DNA of 64,000 nt from JBGVMW01 sp045125095 (GTDB taxonomy: Bacteria; Bacillota; Clostridia; Lachnospirales; Lachnospiraceae). The DNA lies in contig JBGVMW010000299.1 in assembly GCA_045125095.1 (NCBI GenBank), positions 1 through 64,000 of the forward strand. The letters run 5' to 3'. This document shows positions 58,773 through 64,000 of the stretch, one piece after another; position 1 is the first letter of the stretch; every line of letters begins with the position of its first letter. The position numbers and the translations under genes were made by a program. The notes beneath the pieces were generated by a model. The model saw only the letters and a list, made by a program, of their open reading frames with translations. It made no database searches and was not told the DNA's origin.

Positions 58773-60032
58773 TCATGTTTCATTACTGCGAAGTTTGAAT
58801 TGTGAAACTAATTCTTTTAATGTTGCTGCCTGAGAAGATAATTCTTCGCAGGTTGTAGATGTTTGCATTGCAGATACAGAATTGTTCTGTACAACGGAGC
58901 TGATTGATTCAAATCCTTGTTCAATTGATTTTACAGAGACGGATTGTTTATCTGATGCAATACGAATATTTGCAACTGCCATAACAATATTATCCATTTC
59001 CTGAATTACCCGGTTCATGGCTTCTGCTGTTTGTTCTGTAATTTCATTACCCTTCTGGATCTCAAGAATGGATTTGTCAATTAATTCCTTTGTAGTAACG
59101 GCTGATGCTGCACTGTTTTCGGCTAATGTTCGAATCTGGTCAGCTACAACAGCAAATCCTTTTCCGGCTTCACCAGCACGTGCAGCTTCAATAGCAGCAT
59201 TTAAAGATAATAAATTGGTTTCGGAAGCAATTTCTTCAATGTCTACGATAATTTTACCAATTTCGTTAGAAGTTTCTTTAATCAGTTCCATTGCTTCTGT
59301 AAGTTCATGCATCATAGCGGTGCTGATCTTGGTCTGTTCTCCGATTAGATTAGCGTCATCGTGAGCTTTATCAGTTGTGCGAGTGTTTTCGATTACTTGT
59401 TCTGTTACTTCAGTTACTGTTTCAAGGAGCTTCTGAATAGAAGCAGCCTGTTCGTTGGCATTTTGCGCCAAATCCTGAGAACTTTTTGCCAGTTCAGTAG
59501 AACCATCGGATACCTGTCCGGCAACGTCATCGATATGGTGCATCGTGTCACTGATTACAAGCACCATATCCTGTAATTCTGAATAAATTACTTCATATTC
59601 TCCAACAAAGGCTTCCTTGTGTTCCACTTCAACATCAAAATTGCCTTTGGCAAATTCGCTGATAATATGTGTTAAATCCGTGATAATCATTCTGAGTTTG
59701 CTGACTGTCTGTCCAAAATCATTTGCCAGAACAGTTAATTCGTTATTACCGTCAGTTGAGATGTCCACATCCAAATCGCCGTTTGCCATGGACTTGACAG
59801 CTGTTTCAATTTTTGTAATAGGCTCCATAAGTCGGCTGAGTACTGTCCTATAAGCCTGCACAATAAAGTACACGTTAAATACTAAAAATAGTAATTGTAT
59901 AATGATATGTATGACTTTATTGCCAACATCCAATATACCTAACATACTTATCAATTGTGCGACAATAATAACGATTGCCTGCAATCGAAATAAAAAGGAT
60001 AACCCGTCTTTAATACCGTTGTCTTTACGCAT
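58773..60032 (-). CDS. Methyl-accepting chemotaxis protein without a periplasmic sensor
   Basis: The 419-aa protein has two closely spaced TM helices (about 13-33 and 40-62) with almost no outside loop. Then come two HAMP-like modules (about 65-115 and 118-165) and a signalling domain with the conserved hairpin tip EIASETNLLSLNAAIEAARA, then GEAGKGFAVVA. It would signal to CheA in the cytoplasm, sensing through the membrane or internal state. GGAGGGG precedes the start. No other che genes are nearby. Confidence 0.92.
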   Translation of the reverse strand: MRKDNGIKDGLSFLFRLQAIVIIVAQLISMLGILDVGNKVIHIIIQLLFLVFNVYFIVQAYRTVLSRLMEPITKIETAVKSMANGDLDVDISTDGNNELTVLANDFGQTVSKLRMIITDLTHIISEFAKGNFDVEVEHKEAFVGEYEVIYSELQDMVLVISDTMHHIDDVAGQVSDGSTELAKSSQDLAQNANEQAASIQKLLETVTEVTEQVIENTRTTDKAHDDANLIGEQTKISTAMMHELTEAMELIKETSNEIGKIIVDIEEIASETNLLSLNAAIEAARAGEAGKGFAVVADQIRTLAENSAASAVTTKELIDKSILEIQKGNEITEQTAEAMNRVIQEMDNIVMAVANIRIASDKQSVSVKSIEQGFESISSVVQNNSVSAMQTSTTCEELSSQAATLKELVSQFKLRSNET

Positions 60033-60117
60033 ATAATCCCCTCCTGTGTAAAAAATGGTACAATGTATTAAAAATAGTACAATCTACAGTAATAATATAC
60101 TATTTTGGCAATAAATG

Positions 60118-61011
60118 TCAATGTATTTTAGGCATTTTTAACCAATTTAGGAGATGTTCTCTAAAAAGTTCCGTCTCATTGTTGGTGTGGATATTTTTAC
60201 GTTGTACCAGATACATAGATTTTACAAAGGTACTTTCTGAGAAAGGTCGTACAACAATACCATTTGTATTATCCTGTTTCGCAAGATAATCCAACGTCAT
60301 ACCAAGTGCGTGATTTTGTTTTGCCATTTGGTGTATGACATGGTAATCCGTGACTTCAAGAACCACATCCGGTTCCACACCATTTGAAAGAAAATAGTTT
60401 GTATGAAGATTGCTAATAGGAATGTTTTTTCCTTTGATGACTATCGGCTGGTTTTGTAAGTCTTCAAGAGAGATCGTTTCTTTTGAAGCCAGAGGATGTT
60501 GTTCATTCATGACCAGGACATAGCGATGGGTAAAAAGATAATCTAAGTGATACGTATTCGCGTCTAACGGTCCGGGGGCCAATGCCAGATCCGCTTCATT
60601 TTCGTCTAATTGTTTCAGTAGTATGAGGTCGGGAAGTTCTACGAGATTCAGTGAAATATCAGGATATAGATTCTGAAATTCATAAAAAAAGTTGGCAGGA
60701 AAATACTGAAACACATCATAAGAACCTAAAATATGCAGTGTTTTTTTTGGCGTATGTGTGATAAATTCTTTATTTAAAATCAATTCATATTCAGAAAGAA
60801 TAACTTTTGCATGAGAAGTAAGGTTGATGGCTTCCTTGGTAGGCAACATTTGATTTTTACTTCGGGTAAACAGTTTAACGCCAAGTTCATTTTCTAAGGC
60901 AAGAATGGTCTTGCTTAATCCTTGAGGAGAAATAAAGAGTGACTGGGCGGCTGTGCTGATGCTTCGTTGTTTATATACTTCCAGAAAATAAGATAATTGT
61001 CGTTGGTTCAT
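60118..61011 (-). CDS. LysR-family transcriptional regulator
   Basis: The 297-aa protein has the LysR winged helix (QRQLSYFLEVYKQRSISTAA, SLFISPQGLSKTILALENEL) and a periplasmic-binding-like effector domain. It is transcribed divergently from the ridA-oxidoreductase operon, and a palindrome in the shared region is its likely binding site. The probable co-inducer is the amino or imino acid degraded by the operon; this is inferred from divergence. Ribosome binding site AAAGGAGA. Confidence 0.92.
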   Translation of the reverse strand: MNQRQLSYFLEVYKQRSISTAAQSLFISPQGLSKTILALENELGVKLFTRSKNQMLPTKEAINLTSHAKVILSEYELILNKEFITHTPKKTLHILGSYDVFQYFPANFFYEFQNLYPDISLNLVELPDLILLKQLDENEADLALAPGPLDANTYHLDYLFTHRYVLVMNEQHPLASKETISLEDLQNQPIVIKGKNIPISNLHTNYFLSNGVEPDVVLEVTDYHVIHQMAKQNHALGMTLDYLAKQDNTNGIVVRPFSESTFVKSMYLVQRKNIHTNNETELFREHLLNWLKMPKIH

Positions 61012-61049
61012 GGGGAAATCTCCTTTGCAAAATGTAATACTTTTTTATA

Positions 61050-61075
61050 ATCATAAACCAAATGGTTGATGGTGA
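61050..61075. promoter_or_regulatory. Probable LysR operator, site 1
   Basis: ATCA-N13-TGAT (61050-61070) contains the palindrome AACCAAATGGTT (61056-61067), followed by GATGGTG. It lies 40-65 bp upstream of the LysR start in the divergent region. A sister palindrome is at 61596. Confidence 0.55.
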
Positions 61076-61130
61076 CAACTTATTTTCTGCTGTTAAGTCG
61101 AAAAAAAGTGTGTTATAACGTGAATATGAC

Positions 61131-61172
61131 AAAGGCGTCCATAGATGATATGGGCGCCTTTTCTGTATTTTC
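61131..61172 (+). terminator. Attenuator-like terminator before ridA
   Basis: AAAGGCGTCCATA (61131-61143) pairs with TATGGGCGCCTTT (61149-61161), one G-T pair, 5-nt loop, followed by TTCTGTATTTTC. A -10-like TATAAC lies at about 61114, so the hairpin is in the operon's own leader. It could make operon transcription conditional. Confidence 0.6.
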
Positions 61173-61206
61173 TAAAGTAGTAAGGTAGTCAAAGGAGGAA
61201 TGTGAT

Positions 61207-61596
61207 ATGGAGAAGAAGAAATATTCATCAGGATCGCCCTTAGAAGAAAGGGTAGGTTACTCCAGAATGATAAAAATAGGCAATCTGGTAATGATTGGTG
61301 GAACGACTTCTGTGCAGTCTGATGGTACAGTCTATGGGGAAGGTGATCCATATGCACAGGCGAAATATATATTTGAAAAGCAAGTGAAGCTGTTAGGGGA
61401 GGCTGGTGCAGCAGCGAAGGATGTAGTTAAGATTATGGCGTATGTGACGCAAATGAAGGATTGCCCGGAAATCAGTCGGGCATATTCGGAAATCTTCCAT
61501 GATATTAAGCCGCTGTTTACAGCGGTGGGAACTTCTGAATTAAACCGGTCAACACAGCTTTGTGAAATAGAAATGACAGCAATTATTACAGAATAA
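61207..61596 (+). CDS. ridA: RidA-family enamine/imine deaminase
   Basis: The 129-aa protein matches the RidA/YjgF/Rid family: PLEERVGYSRMIKIGNLVMIGG, a conserved Arg near the end (FTAVGTSELNRSTQLCEIEMT) and the usual length. Rid proteins hydrolyse reactive enamines and imines made by PLP enzymes and amino acid oxidases. Here it heads an operon of flavin and iron-sulfur oxidoreductases that would generate such imines, so the pairing is sensible. AAAGGAGG precedes the start. The position corresponding to the catalytic Arg is SELNR, a slight variant of typical members. Confidence 0.9.
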   Translation: MEKKKYSSGSPLEERVGYSRMIKIGNLVMIGGTTSVQSDGTVYGEGDPYAQAKYIFEKQVKLLGEAGAAAKDVVKIMAYVTQMKDCPEISRAYSEIFHDIKPLFTAVGTSELNRSTQLCEIEMTAIITE

Positions 61597-61607
61597 ACCA
61601 TATGGTT
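61596..61607. promoter_or_regulatory. Second palindrome, probable LysR site 2
   Basis: AACCATATGGTT is a perfect 12-bp palindrome directly after ridA, followed by GCGATGGTG, resembling site 1 (AACCAAATGGTTGATGGTG). It may be a second binding site inside the operon. Confidence 0.4.
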
Positions 61608-61661
61608 GCGATGGTGCTGTGTCGCAGGGAAAAAATTGGCAGCACAGAAATGAGGAAATAT

Positions 61662-61985
61662 ATGAAGCGTATAGAAGAACATCCAATATTAGGTTCCACA
61701 GAAAAAGGAAGACAGGTTACATTTACCTTTGATGGGAAGGAATTACAAGGGTATGAAGGAGAGCCGATAGCAGTAGCGTTAAAAGCAGCTGGTGAGATGG
61801 TTCACCGCTATACCAAGAAAGAACATAAGCCGAGAGGTATTTTTTGTGCCATCGGAAGATGTACAGATTGTGTAATGGTAGTTGATGGTAAGCCAAACAT
61901 AAGAACCTGTGTTACACCACTAGAAGAGGGTATGGAGGTGAAAACACAATATGGTGTGTCGGATAAGAAGGAGGAGATGGTATGA
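61662..61985 (+). CDS. [2Fe-2S] subunit of a multi-component dehydrogenase (HcnA-like)
   Basis: I start at 61662, 6 nt after GAGG. The 107-aa protein has a plant-type ferredoxin fold with the cluster motif C-x4-C-x2-C and a distant Cys (IFCAIGRCTDC, IRTC). It is the small electron-transfer subunit of HcnABC or opine/proline-type dehydrogenases. It overlaps the next gene by 4 nt (ATGA). Confidence 0.88.
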   Translation: MKRIEEHPILGSTEKGRQVTFTFDGKELQGYEGEPIAVALKAAGEMVHRYTKKEHKPRGIFCAIGRCTDCVMVVDGKPNIRTCVTPLEEGMEVKTQYGVSDKKEEMV

Positions 61986-63559
61986 AAAGATATGAATTAA
62001 TTATCGTAGGTGCAGGTCCGTCAGGATTGTCCGCTGCCATTGAAGGGGCAAAGAAAGGAATGTCCGTTATCGTTTTTGATGAGAACGCAAAGCCGGGGGG
62101 ACAGTTGTTCAAGCAGATACATAAATTTTTTGGTTCTAAAGAGCATAAGGCTAAAGAGAGAGGCTACAGAATCGGAGAAGAATTGTTAAAGGAAGCCTCT
62201 GCTGTTGGTGTAGAAGTAGTGTTAAATGCGACTGTAATTGGTATGTATCAGGATAAAGAGATTACAGTAAGAATTGGAGATGGTATTCGCCATTATAAGG
62301 GCGACAGTATTATTGTTGCAACAGGTGCAGCAGAAAATATGGTTACCTTTGATGGCTGGGATCTTCCTGGCGTAATCGGAGCCGGAGCAGCACAGACAAT
62401 GATGAATCTTCATAGCATCCAGCCCGGCAAAAAAGTATTGATGTTAGGAAGTGGTAATGTTGGCTTGGTTGTCAGTTTTCAGCTTTTGCAGGCCGGCTGT
62501 GAGGTGGTAGGGATTGTGGATGCCGCACCAAAGATTGGTGGTTATGGTGTGCATGCCGCAAAAGTAGCAAGAACCGGTGTTCCGTTTTATCTGTCTCACA
62601 CAATAACGAAAGCAGAAGGAACAGACCGCGTAACGGGTGTAGTTATCAGTGAGGTAGATAAGAATTTTCACCCGATTCAGGGGACGGAGAAGCAGTTTGA
62701 AGTAGATACTATTTGTCTGGCTGTGGGACTTTCACCGATGTCTCAGCTTCTCAAAATGGCAGGCTGTGAAATGGAGGATAATCCGAAAAAAGGTGGTCAG
62801 GTTCCGGTTGTTAACGAATATGGTGAAACTTCCCTTGCCGGTGTGTTTGCAGCCGGTGACGTATCTGGTATCGAGGAAGCAAGCTCGGCTATGATTGAAG
62901 GCAGAATGGCAGGCGTTTGTGCAGCTCATTATTTAGGATATTGTGACGAGATAGAATTACACGAAACATTACATAAGCTTGAGCAGGACTTGGACAGCTT
63001 GCGACAGGGTATGTTTGCACCAAAAAACAGAGGAAAAGAGATTGTAAAAACGGAGGAAGGATATCCAATATCGACAAATCTGTTGCGAAATGGTTACATA
63101 GCAGATGATGAAGTTGAGCAGTATCCGGGTGTTACACATAGAAAAGGCATTCATCCGGTAATGGAGTGTTCACAGAATATTCCATGTAATCCTTGTCAGG
63201 ATGCCTGTCCAAAGAATTGTATTAAGATTGGCAAGGATATTACATCCTTACCAGTAGTAGATGAGACAGCAGAATGTATTGGTTGTGGAATGTGTGTGGC
63301 AGCATGTTCCGGACAGGCCATTTTCTTAGTCAATGAGGAATATGAAGATGGTTTTGCATCCATTACCATTCCTTATGAGTTTTTGCCACTTCCGGTTGTG
63401 GGTGACAATGGGGTTGCGTTAAGTCGAAGTGGAGAGGAGTTATGCGAAGCAGAAGTGATTGAGGTACGAACCGCACCGGCATTTGACCATACGAATCTTT
63501 TGACGATGAAGGTTCCGGCAGATATGGCAATGAAAGCAAGATTTTGGTGTTGTAGATAG
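61982..63559 (+). CDS. FAD/NAD(P) oxidoreductase with C-terminal 4Fe-4S domain (HcnB-like)
   Basis: The 525-aa protein has an FAD-binding GxGxxG (IIVGAGPSGLSAAIEGAKKG), a second dinucleotide fold (LMLGSGNVGLVVSF) and an FAD-end motif VFAAGDVSGIEEASSA. A C-terminal ferredoxin domain of about 100 residues has two 4Fe-4S motifs (CSQNIPCNPCQDACPKNC, and CIGCGMCVAAC). The fused ferredoxin links the flavin to low-potential carriers, an anaerobe's variant of HcnB. Confidence 0.9.
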   Translation: MKRYELIIVGAGPSGLSAAIEGAKKGMSVIVFDENAKPGGQLFKQIHKFFGSKEHKAKERGYRIGEELLKEASAVGVEVVLNATVIGMYQDKEITVRIGDGIRHYKGDSIIVATGAAENMVTFDGWDLPGVIGAGAAQTMMNLHSIQPGKKVLMLGSGNVGLVVSFQLLQAGCEVVGIVDAAPKIGGYGVHAAKVARTGVPFYLSHTITKAEGTDRVTGVVISEVDKNFHPIQGTEKQFEVDTICLAVGLSPMSQLLKMAGCEMEDNPKKGGQVPVVNEYGETSLAGVFAAGDVSGIEEASSAMIEGRMAGVCAAHYLGYCDEIELHETLHKLEQDLDSLRQGMFAPKNRGKEIVKTEEGYPISTNLLRNGYIADDEVEQYPGVTHRKGIHPVMECSQNIPCNPCQDACPKNCIKIGKDITSLPVVDETAECIGCGMCVAACSGQAIFLVNEEYEDGFASITIPYEFLPLPVVGDNGVALSRSGEELCEAEVIEVRTAPAFDHTNLLTMKVPADMAMKARFWCCR

Positions 63560-63584
63560 GTGAAAGGAAAGGACAGGTGTACAT

Positions 63585-63914
63585 ATGGGTAAGGTAAATG
63601 ACAGATCCAGAGACATCGGAGCATTTGTTCCGGAACCGGATGATAATCGATTGATATGTCGCTGTGAAGAGATAACAAAGGGAGAAATCAGAAAAGCAGT
63701 TCATGATGGTATGTTTACCATTACAGAGATCAGAAGATATCTGCGTTGCGGAATGGGACTTTGTCAGGGACAAACATGTTCGAAGCTGGTAAAAGGGATT
63801 GTGGCAAAGGAATTGGGTGTTTCGTATGACGCACTTGAGCCGGCTGTGGCAAGAGTGCCAATGCGTCCGATTGAAATGCATGTGCTAGGAAATGAGGAAG
63901 GAGCGTGTCAGTAA
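63585..63914 (+). CDS. BFD-like [2Fe-2S] protein
   Basis: The 109-aa protein has the BFD cluster motif CxC-x(~32)-CxxxxC (LICRCEE, RCGMGLCQGQTC). In related operons this domain is fused to, or next to, the HcnB-type subunit. AAAGGAAAGGACAGG lies upstream. It overlaps the next start by 1 nt. It should pass electrons within the complex. Confidence 0.85.
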   Translation: MGKVNDRSRDIGAFVPEPDDNRLICRCEEITKGEIRKAVHDGMFTITEIRRYLRCGMGLCQGQTCSKLVKGIVAKELGVSYDALEPAVARVPMRPIEMHVLGNEEGACQ

Positions 63915-64000
63915 TGGGAAATACAGCAGAGGTTGTAATTATCGGTGGTGGAATTATAGGATGCGCTACCGCGTATTATTTAGCAAAAAAAGGCTGTTCT
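63914..64000 (+). CDS. FAD-dependent oxidoreductase, 5' part only (HcnC-like)
   Basis: Only 29 codons are in the window. They read AEVVIIGGGIIGCATAYYLA, the FAD-binding Rossmann start of DAO/glycine-oxidase-type enzymes. It is probably the catalytic amino or imino acid dehydrogenase subunit of this operon. GAAGGAG is 12 nt upstream. The gene runs out of the window. Confidence 0.8.
   Translation, partial: MGNTAEVVIIGGGIIGCATAYYLAKKGCS

Overview
The window looks like a chromosomal segment of a low-GC, strictly anaerobic Firmicute, most likely a Lachnospiraceae-type gut Clostridium. This rests on AGGAGG-type ribosome binding sites, sigma-A-like promoters, strong intrinsic terminators, oxygen-defence genes typical of anaerobes (desulfoferrodoxin, rubrerythrin, hemerythrin, PerR-like Fur), a SpoVB-like flippase and TnpX-type serine recombinases. 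No rRNA, tRNA or CRISPR array was seen.

Layout. 1-139 is the 3' end of a group II intron. 395-9055 holds a hypothetical gene, a deleted amidohydrolase, desulfoferrodoxin, a TPR-like protein, a broken MATE transporter and a two-component system next to its ABC exporter (BceRS-AB-like). 9194-28366 is an accessory, defence-rich island full of debris: an HNH protein, an AbiE (type IV toxin-antitoxin) remnant, a nonsense-mutated XRE regulator, a 1004-aa PLD-helicase-DUF3427 protein, a RhuM-like remnant, a Nudix hydrolase, a DUF3644 protein with a HEPN RX4H motif, a dead recombinase module with structured RNAs, an intact ietAS pair (AAA ATPase plus subtilase), and an unrecognised helical protein. 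Two near-identical copies of a ~94-nt minus-strand small RNA gene, each with its own promoter and terminator, bracket 17.2-26.3 kb. 28658-33760 is a TetR-controlled multidrug operon with twin operators.

From 33.8 kb on the window is mostly housekeeping: tandem hemerythrin, PdxS/PdxT, a DUF2201/VWA-MoxR-LRR triad, a radical SAM protein, MATE, PerR and rubrerythrin, hydrolases, a PadR regulator with its membrane partner, PilZ, CapA, HAD, a flippase, cysteine desulfurase, NrdR, TruA, S15 and PNPase (the last two behind structured leaders), a zinc-ribbon protein and a chemoreceptor. The window ends in a LysR-controlled operon (RidA, [2Fe-2S] subunit, FAD/4Fe-4S oxidoreductase, BFD-like [2Fe-2S] protein, FAD oxidoreductase cut by the window edge) that resembles a multi-subunit amino or imino acid dehydrogenase.

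How it fits together. Oxidative-stress genes at 1.6 kb and 43 kb carry related PerR/Fur-like boxes and probably form one regulon. Two export systems have visible operators. The main novelty candidates are the duplicated small RNA, one copy of which overlaps the end of the HEPN gene, and a ~216-nt multi-branched RNA (19013-19228) in the recombinase module. At least five genes have lost their middles while keeping both ends, an unusual pattern of decay.
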